A DNA stretch of 64,000 nucleotides from Dendrolimus kikuchii. Lineage: Eukaryota; Arthropoda; Insecta; Lepidoptera; Lasiocampidae. A program made the position numbers and the translations under genes. Of this stretch, positions 51,798 to 63,640 are shown piece by piece. The DNA lies in contig CM034407.1 in NCBI GenBank assembly GCA_019925095.2, positions 1,404,210 through 1,468,209 on the forward strand, written 5' to 3'. The notes beneath the pieces are model-generated. The model was not told the DNA's origin and did not search any database. It was given only the letters and a program-made list of their open reading frames with translations. The first letter of the stretch is position 1. Each line of letters begins with the position of its first letter.

Positions 51798-54700
51798 ATG
51801 CCCAGGGGTAGACGGAGAAAGCACAATCTGCGATTTGTGCAAGCAAATCTACAACGCTCCAAAACAGCAACTATGGAACTCCTGCACGAAGCGAACGAGA
51901 GGGGTATCGACGTTGCACTAGTCCAAGAGCCCTATGTAGGCAGGGCTGGGTGCATGTCTCAATACCCAGGCACTAAAATCATCCAGTGCACTCTCGATCG
52001 CAAAAAACCGGTAAAAGCCGCAGTCATGGTATTCCGCGACTACCTGGAGGTCATACATGACCCCCAGCTGGTAACGGAGACCGAGGCGGCGGTTAAGCTG
52101 GTTGCAGGAAATTTGCAGATTGGAGTGATCTCAGTCTACTTCGAGGGTAACGACGATATTGAAACCAATATCAGGTCTGCATCAACAATTATAGCTGGTC
52201 TTAAGACAAATAACATCGTACTGGGGGGAGACGTCAATGCTTGGAGCTACTGGTGGGGCAGCAATACTGAAGACCACCGCGGCCGGGATTGCGTTGCTTT
52301 TTTAAATGACAGAGGCCTCCATATTCTCAACGAGGGTGATACACCAACCTTTGAAGTCTGCAGGAATGATCGGCTGTGCACTAGCATAGTCGACATCACC
52401 ACATGCAGCACGTCCCTGCTGGACAAAATGGATGCCTGGAGAGTGGACCGAGGTTTCACCTCGTCGGACCACAATGCGATCACATTCTGTCTGCGCCTAG
52501 ATGCTGAGCTTGAACCTTTAAGCTCGACAACAACGCGTAGATTCAATGTGTCGCATGCCGACTGGGGGGAATTCGAGACACAATTCGGCATCTAATTAGC
52601 AGTGACAGGCATGGACAAAGCGTCCATAGAAGGAATCACCTCTCCTGGGGAGCTGGAGTCCTCTGTCAGTGCCTACTTGCAAGTAATTTACACAGCGTGC
52701 GAGAACACCAGCACAATCAAAAAAGTGGGCACCCATCAGGGCAAGCTAAAACCGCCGTGGTGGACAGATACTCTGCAGCGCAAAAAGGCAGAGGTCCTCC
52801 GAACCAAACGGAGGATAAGAAACGCTGCACCCCATAGGAAGCATGCGGTCTACCTTGAGTACAAAAACACTAAAGAAGACTATGGCCAAGCTGTAATGGA
52901 GGCCCAAACAAGGAGCTGGAAAGAGTTCTGCACAACCCAAGAAAAAGAAAGTATGTGGGACGGAATCTACAGAGTGATCAGGAGAACGACCAGAAGACAG
53001 GACGACATGCTTCTTAGAGGCGCCGACGGGAAAACTCTAGACCCGGAGGAGTCGTCCAAACTTCTTGCAAACACGTTTTATCCTGATGACTCAGTAGAAT
53101 CGGACACGCCGTCACACACACTACTCAGAGAGTTAGTCGAAAATAAGACCCAGCAGGAGGCACATCTTTCACCAGACGATCCACCCTTCCAGGAAGCAGA
53201 ACTGGACTCAGTGCTACAAACACAGAATCCAAAGAAAGCTCCAGGACCAGATAGATTAACGTCAGATATATGTGCCCGGGCGATAAAAGCCGACGGGGGG
53301 GTCTTCATGGTGATAGCAAATAAATGCTTATCGCTCGGCTACTTCCCCCGCCAGTGGAAAATCGCCCACGTCATCATCCTGCGTAAACCTGGAAAAGAGG
53401 ACTACACACACCCTAAGTCCTACAGGTCTATAGGCTTACTCTCTGTTCTTGGGAAAACGGTGGAGAAACTCTTAGTGGGGCGTATTCAATACCACATCTA
53501 CCCCACGCTCCACACAAAACAGTTTGGCTTCATGCCGCAACGCGGAACCGAGGACGCCCTCTCTAGCCTCTTAAATCATGTAAGATCCGAAGTTGAATCA
53601 AAACGGATCGTGATCATGGTTTCACTGGATATAGAGGGAGCTTTCGATAACGCATGGTGGCCGGCGCTAAAACACCAGCTCATCGTCAGAAGGTGTCCGA
53701 AAAATTTGTTTGACATGGTGAACTCCTACTTACATGACCGGAAAATCTTGGTCACCTATGCCAGAGCAGTTAGTGAGAGGTCTACAATCAAAGGTTGCGT
53801 CCAAGGATCCATCGGCGGACCAACTTTTTGGAACATCATCCTGGACCCACTACTGCACAAATTCACTGGCATGGGAGTTCACTGTCAAGCATTTGCGGAC
53901 GACGTGGTTCTCACCTTCTCCGATACTACGGTCCAGGCCATGGAAACCTTCATCAATTCGGCCCTGGACACGGTGACGGAATGGGGAAGCCAGAACAAGC
54001 TAAACTTCGCAGCTCACAAAACCAACGTGATGCTCCTAACGAAGAAGCTTAAGTATGACCAACCAAACCTAATCATGTCCGGGAACAGACTAACTCTAGT
54101 CTCCGAAATGAAAATCCTTGGCCTAAACATCGACCGAAACCTCTCCTTCATACCGCACGTGGCGGCTGTTTGTAAAAAGTCCGCGGACATATACAAGCCG
54201 CTAGCGTGTGCGGCGAAGGCGACATGGGGCCTCAACGGAGAAATTGTGAGAACGATATACGTCGCGGTCATAGAGCCCATCGTAATGTACGCAGCAAGCG
54301 CGTGGTATCAGGCGACAAAGCTCCAAACGGTTCGTGACCGTCTGGATGCACTCCAACGATGCTTCGCACAAAAGATATGCAAGGCGTACAGAACGACGTC
54401 GCTCACCTCGGTGACAGTCGTCTCAGGAACCCTACCCCTGGACCTCAGAATCCGGGAATCTGCACTTCTCTTCCAAGCCAAGAAAGGCATAACGACAGAC
54501 TTTTTACCACAAGAAGGTAAACTGGAGACCAGGGTGAATCACATCGACTTACCTCACCCTGCGGAACTCACAAAAACTGAGTTCGAGCTCCTGGAGAACC
54601 TTGACTCCGAAACCATAAAATCCCACAATCTCGCCGGTCCGTACATTTACACTGACGGCAGCAAAATAGAGGGCAAAGTAGGAGCAGCCCTCACCTGGTG

Positions 54701-55010
54701 GGATGAGGAAAAGGAAACAAGGAACTCCACCTTCAGTCTGCACCCCTTCTGCACTGTGTTCCAGTCGGAACTTTATGCACTCCTCAGGGCGGTGAATATG
54801 GCGAAAGATAGTAGCGAGTTAGAAATTAACATCATGAGCGACTCACGATCTTCGCTCGAGCTGCTATCAAACCCCAAGCCATATCACCCCCTAGCGAAGC
54901 TTATCCAAGAGGGCATAAAAGAAATCAAGGCGGAAGGGAGGAGAGTGCGTCTATTCGATCAGAGCCCATACGGGAACTGCCGGAAACGAGCGAGCCGACG
55001 AACTGGCTAA
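51798..55010 (+). pseudogene. LINE ORF2, endonuclease-RT-RNase H part
   Basis: ATG 51798 lies 23 nt after the ORF1 stop. The endonuclease reads FVQANLQRSKTATMELL, DVALVQEPYVG, NNIVLGGDVNAWSYWWGS and FTSSDHNAITFCLRL. An in-frame TAA at 52593-52595 follows; the same frame then runs on. RT motifs: NPKKAPGPDRLTSDICARAI, KSYRSIGLLSVLGKTVEKLL, KQFGFMPQRGTEDALSSLL, VSLDIEGAFDNAWWPAL, GSIGGPTFWNIILDPLL and AFADDVVLTF (FADD box). RNase H: GPYIYTDGSKIEGKVGAALT, FQSELYALLRAV, IMSDSRSSLELL. A frameshift near 54960 ends this frame at 55010. RNase H places it in the I/R1/LOA group. Confidence 0.88.
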
Positions 55011-56289
55011 GCAGGCGGCGCTGGAGGACACGGACGCCCCCGACTATGACGAGCTACCTATCTCCTATGTCAAGAAGAAGATCAGAGAGGAGTCTGTCCG
55101 CCTATGGCAGGACAGTTATGACTCCTCCAGTACTGGGTCAGAGACCAAAACCTTCTTCCCTAGCGTGGCTACAGCGTACCACGTGGTGAGGAAGAAAAAA
55201 CTGACCCACCTACAAGTACAGATCTTGACGGGACATGGAGCTATGGCGGAATATTTACATCGGTTCAAGCTGAAAAGCAGTCCCGAATGTGAATGTGACC
55301 CCAAGGTCAATGAGTCGGTGTGGCATGTGGTCCTCGAGTGCCCACGTTTCTCGGCAAAGAGAATGGACTGCGAATCCCAAATTGGTGAACCACTCACCAA
55401 GGATTCTTTGCATACCATCTTAGCAAACACCGAGGCAAGACCACACTTACTGGCGTTTCTCGACCACCTCATGGCCATAGTCTTTAACAGGAACAGCACA
55501 TTAAATAAATACAATATGACCGAAACCACTCACTCACAACGAGACCCCCCCCCCCCCCAGTCACAACCATCTACCCCACCACCCCCACCGGCGTTGCGTA
55601 GACTAAATCTGCAATACCACGGTGAGGAAGGTACACCGGGCATACGACTGAGAGGGGTAACCCTGTTTATGGACTCCAATAAAGAAAAGATAGGTATCGC
55701 TTTCTGCGAAGCCCACGGCCATAGAAATGTCACCATCTCACCGGGGCTGGCTAGCCTCATAAAAGGCAGCACCACTAGAAACATCATGCGCCGCCGCGAC
55801 TACAACTCCCTAGCGCAGGCGCAAATAGCCGGCATAGATTGTCGAATAGCAAGAGAGAAGGGGAAGGAGATCCTGCTATTCGACAAAGGCAATAACATCA
55901 GCTAATTTCTAAAAGCCAGGCAAGTGCTGACCGATCTGTGGAGAGCCAGTACCGGTAGCCTGTACACCCCGAGGAGAATCAGCTTGGATACCATGGTGGT
56001 CGGTTACGAAAAGGGACAGGTCAGTGATTATTGGGGAGCCGTACTGGCTTCCGAGCATCACGAAGTAGTGGTTTATGAGAACAGGGGTGAAAACCTCAGT
56101 TTTCTTAAGCCGTACCAGCCTGGCTCTGACGTACAAAACCCAATCGACCACAGAGGCCGCCAACTACCAAAAGAGGACGGCCTAAGTGGATCCGAGCGTC
56201 TCCAAAAGGAACTCGAAACAGGATGGCAAGAAGCTAAGCAGAAGCCTCAAAAACCCATCACCAATAATAAACCCTGTAATAATAAATAA
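54962..56289 (+). pseudogene. LINE ORF2, C-terminal part
   Basis: In the shifted frame the RNase H ends AHTGTAGNERADELAKQAA, followed by KKKIREESVRLWQDSYDSSS, a zinc-knuckle-like region (CECDPKVNESVWHVVLEC), LLAFLDHLMAIVFNRNSTLN, a Pro-rich stretch with a C14 run at the DNA level (55546-55559), and a further domain with RLRGVTLFMDSNKEKIGIAF. A TAA at 55903-55905 interrupts it in frame; beyond it the reading continues DLWRASTGSLYTPRRISLDT and VVGYEKGQVSDYWGAVLASE to 56287. The tail after the Pro-rich part has no domain I recognise. Confidence 0.6.
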
Positions 56290-56329
56290 ATACTTTGAAG
56301 AATTATAAATTTAATTATCAGGCGTATCT

Positions 56330-56620
56330 ATGTGCAATATTATAAATTACGACGAGACTAATCTTTCGGATGATCCTGGGTGGAAGAAAATAATTACAAA
56401 AAAAGGCGTGAAATATCCAGAGCGGGTGATGAACCACTCGAAGTCTGCCGTTTCTATTATGATTGTGTTCACAGCTGAGGGAGAATTACTGCCTCCTTAT
56501 GTTGTCTATAAGGCACAACATTTGTATGATACTTGGACCGTTAAGGGGCCAAAAGGGACTGATTACAATAGATGACAGTCAGGTTGGTTTGATGGTGGGA
56601 AGTCAATAAAACACGCGCGT
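56330..56620 (+). pseudogene. pogo-like transposase fragment
   Basis: Reads NYDETNLSDDPGWKKIITKK (first catalytic Asp), GVKYPERVMNHSKSAVSIMI, GELLPPYVVYKAQHLYDTW and GPKGTDYNR, then a stop and QSGWFDGG. It is related to the fragment at 25700-26130 but includes the first Asp block. Truncated on both sides. Confidence 0.7.
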
Positions 56621-56845
56621 GCGGAACTGACTGATTTAATGATGGGTAAAAATGACGGCGTTGTTACAAAGTATTGAGACACTACATCTATCCCCCCCTA
56701 AAATAGGTTTATTAAGTCTACTTAAAGACAACAAAAAGTAAATAACCATAGGTTAATACCAATAAGAAAACTTAATCAACTATACAAATTTTATATATAC
56801 TATGTGTAGGGACAAACAAACAAAGAAACAATTTTTTGTCCGACA
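56621..56845. other. No feature
   Basis: AT-rich. tgtagggacaaaca at 56806 resembles the start of the LTR at 59149 by its first nine bases, but the rest differs. Confidence 0.35.
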
Positions 56846-56849
56846 GTAC

Positions 56850-58174
56850 TAGACTACAATGCATTATCGGATGCACAGTTGAAAGATGAGAACCTATTAC
56901 GTACCGTCCAATGTACTGATAACGCTAGTACAAGTAATATTAAGTATAAACAATTTTTATTACCTACATGTAATAAACTTGTTTATTGTGAAACGTCTAC
57001 TGATATTATTAGGCCATATATAACACCAAATTTCAGGAAAATCGTTTTTGATAGTGTCCATAATTTAAGCCATCCAGGGACACGTACTACCAGAAAAATG
57101 GTTACTAAGCATTATTTTTGGCCAGGTATGAATAAAGACTTATCACTTTGGTCTAAAGCATGTTTACACTGCCAAAAGTCGAAAATTAATCGCCATACTA
57201 TTTCAGATTTAGGTATTTTTCCCAAAGTCTCACGGTTCGAACACATCCACGCGGATATTGTTGGTCCGTTACCAACTTCTCCGCAAGGATATAGATATAT
57301 TTTAACTATTGTAGATAGATGTACAAAATGGCCCGAAGCGTTTCCCCTGAAAGAAATAACTGCTGACATAGTGTCAAAAATTATTTATGACGGATGGATA
57401 GTTAGATATGGTTGCCCCGTCAAGATCACTACAGACCAGGGTAGACAATTTGAATCTAATTTATTTACAAAATTAATGCAATTTTTAGGTGTATATAAAA
57501 TCCATACCACACCTTACCACCCTCAAAGCAATGGGGTAGTGGAAAGGTGGCATAGATCGTTGAAAGCTGCCCTTATGGCACGCTTACATAACAGTACCAC
57601 ATGGGTTGACGAATTGCCCACAGTTTTATTTGGCCTTCGTGCAGCGTTACGCACGGATAGCGGAGTAAGTGCAGCAGAATTAACCTTTGGCAAAACTTTA
57701 CGTTTGCCAGGCGAATTCTACGATACTTCTAAAGATGTAGATTCTAGTAATCCGTATAGTATGGTTGAGAAAATTCGCGAGACTATCAATAATTACCGAC
57801 CCATGAGAGACAACTTAAGTTCGCGTAAAATATTTATTCATCTGGATTTACAGGATTGTGATTTCGTTTTTATTCGCGATGACACCGTTCATAAATCCCT
57901 TAAACCACCATATGACGGACCCTATAAAGTTTTAAACAGAAATTCCAAAGTTTTCAAAATTAGATTACCTAACCGTGATGCCCATATTTCTATAGACAGG
58001 TTGAAACCGGCATTCACGATAAATGAATCCGAAACTTTTGTTTACAAAGAACCATTACCCAGAACCAACAATGACTTCACGTTGCATTCACCTGAAACGC
58101 AGGAAAATGTGCCGTGTAAGCAGAGAATTTCTAGAAGTGGTCGCATAATAAGAACACCCGTGCGATTTACTTAA
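56850..58174 (+). CDS. Ty3/gypsy integrase, open frame of about 430 aa
   Basis: The frame starts inside the pol region (DYNALSDAQLKDENLL) and reads the HHCC zinc part (SVHNLSHPGTRTTRKMVTKH, CLHCQKSKIN), HIHADIVGPLPTSPQGYRYI (first Asp), ITTDQGRQFESNLFTKLMQF (second Asp) and YHPQSNGVVERWHRSLKAAL (Glu), then ELTFGKTLRLPGEFY and a GPY-type block (PYDGPYKVLNRNSKVFKIRL) ending DRLKP. No stop interrupts it. The upstream RT and RNase H are missing, so the element is 5'-truncated. A 3' untranslated tract, a small membrane protein gene and an LTR follow. Confidence 0.85.
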
Positions 58175-58724
58175 GAACCGAGTCACACGATTATGTTTCA
58201 TCATATTTAGGGTTCCTTTAGTTCAAATATTATTCTTCAGTTTTACATTTTAGTATAAGATATCAAGATTATACAAGAATGATTACATATTGAATATGAA
58301 TTAATTAATAAAGGAAATAAATAAGTTTATTATATAGTTTACGCTTTTATAAAATTAAATAAAAAGATTCTTTAGATAATATTACGCATAGATAATAATA
58401 GTAGATTATTAACACTACATTTATTTTGATTTATTGAAATCAAATAAATTAGTTGTATAGATTAGACAGATTATATTATTTACACTTTTCAATTATGATT
58501 TATTTATGTTTACAAATTTGTTGTTTCAGGTTAAATAAAATTGTTATATTATTATTGTAAAAAAGGTTTCTTACTTGTCATATGTGGATTACTAGGCCAA
58601 TGCTTACCACTCTACATTGCATTGCAGTTGATGTCTCAGCATATTGAATTTAGATCATTTTTTTTTTGGAAAACAAGGTAATTATACTAGTTGCCATTTG
58701 TCGTCGAGCCGAAGCAGTTTAGAG
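58175..58724 (+). other. AT-rich interval with an acceptor-like site
   Basis: No domain. An acceptor-like ttgttgtttcag ends at 58527 ahead of the small ORF, which could thus be expressed from a spliced subgenomic RNA as env-like genes are. This is inferred. Confidence 0.4.
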
Positions 58725-59021
58725 ATGGGTAATAACAACGTTAAAGAGGGAAATTCAGCGGTGTCTCAGACCCAAGTCAGCTCTATCGAGCTGACACAGA
58801 AAATAGACGCAATGGCAATTAGCTTAATTATTTTGGGCGTGTTAGTGATTGCTGCCGTCCTGCATGCCCTGAAGGGGCATTGCCACCACCGGGCCAGAAG
58901 TTGGGTTCGACGGCAGGTAGCGGCGGTGAGCTCACCGGTACCAGTAGTGAGGGTGCAGACTGTGCAACAACAGCCAGCTCCCGTCGCCACCCCGACCGTC
59001 GCACCTGGCTTAGTCCATTAA
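58725..59021 (+). CDS. Small myristoylation-type membrane protein of the gypsy element
   Basis: 98 aa from ATG 58725. It opens MGNNNVKEGNSAVSQ (Gly at position 2, an N-myristoylation-type start), has a transmembrane helix (residues about 27-46, AMAISLIILGVLVIAAVLHAL), then a basic His/Arg stretch (KGHCHHRARSWVRRQ) and a Pro/Val/Gln-rich tail. It lies where an env gene would be, between integrase and LTR, but has no env features. I recall small MGN-membrane proteins in other insect gypsy elements; function unknown. Confidence 0.6.
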   Translation: MGNNNVKEGNSAVSQTQVSSIELTQKIDAMAISLIILGVLVIAAVLHALKGHCHHRARSWVRRQVAAVSSPVPVVRVQTVQQQPAPVATPTVAPGLVH

Positions 59022-59134
59022 GGTTACGCGTGAATCAATACAAAGTACAAGTACAATGTAGAGTGATAACATTATAGAGAAGACATTTATTTAATTTTAA
59101 GTTTTATTTTTGTGTGTTATTATATTTTTTTCTT

Positions 59135-59148
59135 AAGGGGGGAAATGG
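59135..59148 (+). promoter_or_regulatory. Polypurine tract
   Basis: aaggggggaaatgg directly precedes the LTR and supports the plus orientation of this element. Confidence 0.75.
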
Positions 59149-59358
59149 TGTAGGGACACACATACCCATACGGTTATGTAAGTAAAACACTTACGTAACT
59201 GTATCGGGTAGCGTGCATCTTTCCCATTTCCCGTCCATTCATTTTATATAGAGTCAGTCCGCGCCGGCACTCTGCTGTGCCCATTGGTGTATACAATAAA
59301 CAATAAATTATATCAAGAGTACACCGTGTTTGCCTTGATACCACTACCGGAACCCACA
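59149..59358 (+). repeat. 3' LTR of the plus-strand gypsy element
   Basis: 210 bp from tgtagggacac to ggaacccaca, with tttatata near 59240 and aataaa words near 59290. It follows the polypurine tract. No matching 5' LTR is in the window. Confidence 0.7.
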
Positions 59359-59400
59359 TTTGGCGGCACATACACTTGCCCCATATAACCCCACACTATG

Positions 59401-62055
59401 CTATGGCTTACAATGTTGTGACCGCTGATAGCCACGTCGTGCACGGGAGGAAGCGTCTGCTAGTGGCGAGCCAGTCTTAGCAGCCGCGTCTACCATGACA
59501 AATTCTCTCTCCACCGACGGAGCTTTCTCGTCACGACCGTCAGACGCATCCTCGTAAGTGTCCTCAGGCTCCCCATAGACTTCCACAGGCTTTTCTGCGG
59601 TTTCGTCTTGCGTTTTCTCCTCCACCGGTGCTAAACTAGTCCTAGATAAAGAGTGGCGAGATTTGTCCCTTCCCATAGGTACCAGTTGGTCGATGTGTCT
59701 CCGCCATTCCACACCTCAGCCTACGTCTACTTTATATGACACCAGGCCCGTTTTCTTGACCACCCTACCTACGGCCCACTTATTTCCTTTTGCTGTGTAA
59801 TCCCGAGCTAAGATATCGTCTCCCGGGTTAAGGGACCGTGCAGTGCCACCTGTGGATGAAATCTGTCTCTGTTGCGCATCCCGCACTACGCTTGCGGTGT
59901 TTGGGTGCAGTGCGTCCAGGCGGTCGCGTAGTCTGCGCCCCTGGAGCGCCACGGCTGGTGACACGCCAGTAGTTGCGTGATCGCAATAGAAATTTACTTA
60001 AAGCTCCACACATTCTCCCCTTCGAACAAAGCCCTTTTTAGAACTTTTTTTACAGTTTTCACTGCATTCTCTGCTGCCCCGTTGCCTTGTGGTCTATAAG
60101 GAGCCGAGGTTACGTGTTTAATACAGTTTTTTTGGCAAAATGTTTTATTCATGCGAAAAAAAAGGTGGGCCGTTGTCTGTTACCAACTGAATAGGCAGGC
60201 TGAAACGGGCAAAAATGCTTCGTAGAACGATAATTGTAGAATGTGCTTCTATACTATACATCGCTATGGCTTCTATCCACTTTGAGTGGGCGTCTACAAC
60301 GATAAGGTAACGCTTGCCGCCACAATCGGCGAAATCCGCGTGCAAGCGCTGCCACGGGTATAAGGGATACTCCCAGGAGTGGAGGGGTGCGTGCGCGGGG
60401 GAGTCGCGGACCGTTCGACATGCGTCGCACGATCGGCACGTCTCTTCTATATGCTTATCTAAGTATGGCCAGTAAACATAGTTGCGCGCTATATTTTTCA
60501 TTTTGTTAATTCCTAAATGGCCTTCGTGTATTTCGGAAAGAACTTGTTCCTGCAATGATGAGAGAATAATGATTCTATATTTATAAATTAAGCAACTAGG
60601 TTGCTTAATTTATAAATATAGAACGTTCAACGACTAAATGTTGTTTCCTATCAAAATAGCATTTTTCCTCATCAGTTTGTACAGACGACGGCCAACCAAA
60701 CATTATATAGCCCTTAATCTTACTTAACAAAGAGTCCTTTTCTGTTTCTTTTGCAACACGTTTAAAGGTAATTGGGAAAGACTCTTCTATTAAATTAAGG
60801 TAACTAATAGTGTCAGCGAAGCGTTTTTCGTGAGAGAGCGGTAGTCAAGACAAGGCATCGGCCGGTCCGTTATCTGCCGATCAAATGTATTTCACCGTGA
60901 AATCGTACGCACTTAAACGTGTAGCCCAGCGTTGCAAACGTCCCGCAGCAGTCTGTGGAATACCAGTATTAGGCCCTAAAATATAAGTCAGTGGTTGATG
61001 GTCGGTGCGTAGAGTAAAGCGTCTACCATACAAGTAATGATGGTGCTTAGTAACTCCGAAGTAAATTGCAAGAGCTTCTTTGTCCAACTGACTATATTTT
61101 TGTTCAGCTGCACTTAGTGTCCGAGATACATAACTGACTGGGCGTTCACTCCCGTCTGGGTATATGTGTGACAGTACTGCACCCAGTCCAAACGCACTGC
61201 TGTCTACAGAGAGGACGACTGGCCGGCCCTCCTCGTAATGTGCTAGCACTCGGTCGCTCAGAAGAATTCGCTTCGCTTCCTCAAAGGTTCGCTCGCAATT
61301 AGAGCACCATTGCCAACTTTGTTCCTTTTTTAAAAGTGTATGTAACGAGTGTAACAAAGTACTTAAATTACGTATGAATTTACCATAATAATTTAGCATT
61401 CCTAGGAAACTCTTTAATTCTGTAATATTCGTCGGTGTAGGGACCCTGACAATGGCCTCTATTTTTGCAGGGTCGGGCCGCAAACCTTCTTTGCTAATAA
61501 TAAAGCCTAAATATTTGACACTATTTTGCAGGAAATTACATTTGTTTAGTTTAACCGTCAGACCCATATTACGTAACCGATCAAGAACACATCTAACATT
61601 TCATAAATTGTTTTGTTGTGGATCCGCTTACACAAATATCGTCCAAAAACACAACATACCCTGCGTAACGTTTCTTCCATGATTTTCTGAAATTTTTCCG
61701 GAATACATGAGAGTCCGTAGGGCGTACGACGATAAGCGAACGTACCAATGTATGTTGTGATTGCAGTATACGGCTAGGACTCCTCAGACAGAAGGCACTG
61801 TTCAAAAGCGTGGGTGAGGTCAATTTTAGTGAATTTCTCCCCCCTCCTTAGAGCGGCAAACAATTCCTCGATACGCGGCAACGGGTAAAAATCTCTTTTT
61901 AATTTCGGGTTTATTGTTATCTTGTAATCCCCACAAATACGAATAGCACCATTTGATTTAACTACTGGCACAATCGGAGTGCCATATTCGGAATAGTCCA
62001 CGCGATAAATGGTGTCATCTGTCTGTAAGCGGTCCAGCTCAGCCTGCGTATTTTC
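59401..62055 (-). pseudogene. Ty3/gypsy pol relic, RT to integrase
   Basis: The minus strand starts inside RT at about 62055 (TQAELDRLQTDD, VDYSEYGTPIVPVVKSNGAI, KLKRDFYPLPRIEELFAAL), continues VVFLDDICVSG (active-site Asp pair) and from 61567 LNKCNFLQNSVKYLGFIISK. RNase H: LSVDSSAFGLGAVLSHIYPD, KYSQLDKEALAIYFGVTK, LRTDHQPLTYILG. Integrase from 60555: SEIHEGHLGINKMKNIARNY, CRSCDACRTVRDSPAH, LHADFADCGGKRYLIVVDAH and IQLVTDNGPPFFSHE; then KGNKWAVGRVVKKTGLVSYK near 59740. Frameshifts lie near 61790, 61590, 60870, 60145 and 59965. A foldback insert sits at 60573-60623. The N-terminal half of pol and all of gag are absent. Confidence 0.85.
60573..60623. repeat. Perfect 23-bp foldback inside gypsy pol
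   Basis: ttctatatttataaattaag(caa) at 60573-60595 and its exact reverse complement at 60601-60623 are separated by only ctagg. It interrupts the pol frame between RNase H and integrase. Such a near-perfect short palindrome suggests a template-switch duplication. Confidence 0.8.
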
Positions 62056-62059
62056 TCTC

Positions 62060-63640
62060 CTGTAACGGTAAATTATAATAACTCACCTATACCTGCCAAG
62101 AGTCAAGTACAGTTTTTAGGGACTGTACTTGATTCTAAGCTGACAGGCCTTCCCCATTACGTTTATGTAGCTGCAAAATGTGAGCGAAATTTGAATATGC
62201 TCCGATGCTTACGTGGAGTCTGGTGGGGTGCACACCCGACAACAATGAGATGGGTTTACAATGCCGTTATTAGAAGTGTCTTAGATTTTGGTACTTATTT
62301 CTTGGATCCGGGTAGTGTGGCTGGGTTTAAGAAACTAGACCTGGTACAATCACGAGCCCTTAGAATCATTTCCGGAGCTATAAAGTCCAGTCCTATAAAT
62401 CCTCTTCAAATTGAATGCTGCGATCCCCCTTTACATTTAAGACGGCAGTACCTGTCTGATAGATTCATTTTCCGTATCGTACAATTTTCAAACCATCCTC
62501 TCGTTTCTAAACTAAAACTTCTTTCACAGAAAATTTCTTCTTCTAAATATTGGTCTCACAAGCCTTCGCCCTGTTTAGTTAAAAGTATTCTTAAGTTCTA
62601 GACTATACAAGCACCTACACATTCGTTGCAGTTACTTACTTTATTTAACTGTCCATACGAATCTCTGCTTCTCTCCCCAGATATTTGCTTGTCTCTTGAC
62701 ATTAAAAAAACTGATGCCAATGTCAACAATACTTTCAACTCTATAGTTAATAATAAATGGCAAAACTGGCATCATATTTATACCGATGCGTCAAAACATT
62801 CTACGGGATATGTTGGCGTCGGTGTATTTCATAAACAGTTCAATATAGTCCAAAAAATTAAGTTTCCTCCTGAAACATCCGTATTTACAGGAGAATGTTT
62901 TGGTCTTTTAAGAGCCATTGAGTATGTTATTACTTTCAAACTAAGCAAAACTGTTATATTTTCTGATGCCCTAAGTTCCTTACAGGCCTTGGCTAAATTT
63001 TCAATAAAAGCTAACCCATATTTTTATATTATATTTGAATGTAAGAGAAAGCTGTTACATTGCCAATTAAATAATTATTTAGTATCTTTTTTCTGGATAC
63101 CTAGTCACTGTGGTATTAGTGGAAATGTCAGAGCTGATAGTTTGGCAAGCGATGCTACTGTGAGCGGCGATGTTTATCCTTATAGGAATTTTGGCCATGA
63201 TCTTGCTTCTTTGCCTAGTACATTTCTCCATGATTCATGGAACATGTGCTGGAGTGAGAGTGGTCGGATTCAAGGATCCCTTCCTCTATGGTTTGCAATC
63301 TGCCGTTCCCAAGAAGCCATGGTTTGCCAAGCTGTCATTAGGTAAAACTGCTACTTCTATTTTGATTCGCATGCGCCTTGGATATCTGTGTTCCGAATCA
63401 TTTACATAGGCTTGGAATTGCCTCGAGTCCTGCCCGTGAATGCGGTGAGAGTTACTGTGATATGAATCATGTTTTCCTTTCTTGTCCTATGTACGATCAC
63501 ACTTCTCTTTACGATTCTTTAATTTCCCTTTCCGTTCCTCTTCCAACTTGTATTTCTTTATTACTTATGGATTGTAAATTTGATGTATATAGTGTATTAA
63601 ATTCATTTATTGTAAATAAACAAATAAAGCTTTAATTTTA
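62060..63640 (+). pseudogene. 5'-truncated LINE with RNase H (I/jockey group)
   Basis: Starts within the RT thumb (QFLGTVLDSKLTGLPHYVYV), then SVLDFGTYFLDPG and IISGAIKSSPINPLQIECCD. After a stop at 62599 the frame gives WHHIYTDASKHSTGYVGVGV (RNase H first Asp), ETSVFTGECFGLLRAIEYVI, VIFSDALSSLQAL and VSFFWIPSHCGISGNVRADS, then LASLPSTFLHDSWNMCWSES. A frame change near 63330 leads to KTATSILIRMRLGYL and a Cys/His end (CGESYCDMNHVFLSCP) to 63635. It belongs to a LINE group with RNase H, distinct from the R1/LOA-like element. The truncation at the left is at the gypsy junction. Confidence 0.8.

Larger units (their letters stand above)
46420..56300 (+). mobile_element. R1/LOA-like non-LTR retrotransposon, near full length
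   Basis: About 9.9 kb. A long untranslated 5' part with tandem monomers (46420-49700, interrupted by an LTR element at 47879-48797), ORF1 with three zinc knuckles, ORF2 with endonuclease, RT and RNase H, and a 3' tail with aataataaataaata near 56275. The left end is set where the piggyBac frame stops matching, so it is approximate. Few lesions were found, so it is a recent insertion. Confidence 0.8.

Noticed and set aside
53734..54052. Extra plus-strand frames within the LINE RT region
   Set aside because: They overlap the RT motifs in the main ORF2 frame and carry none of their own.
58725..59021. Envelope gene of a retrovirus-like element
   Set aside because: Far too short, no signal peptide, no cleavage site or Cys-rich ectodomain.
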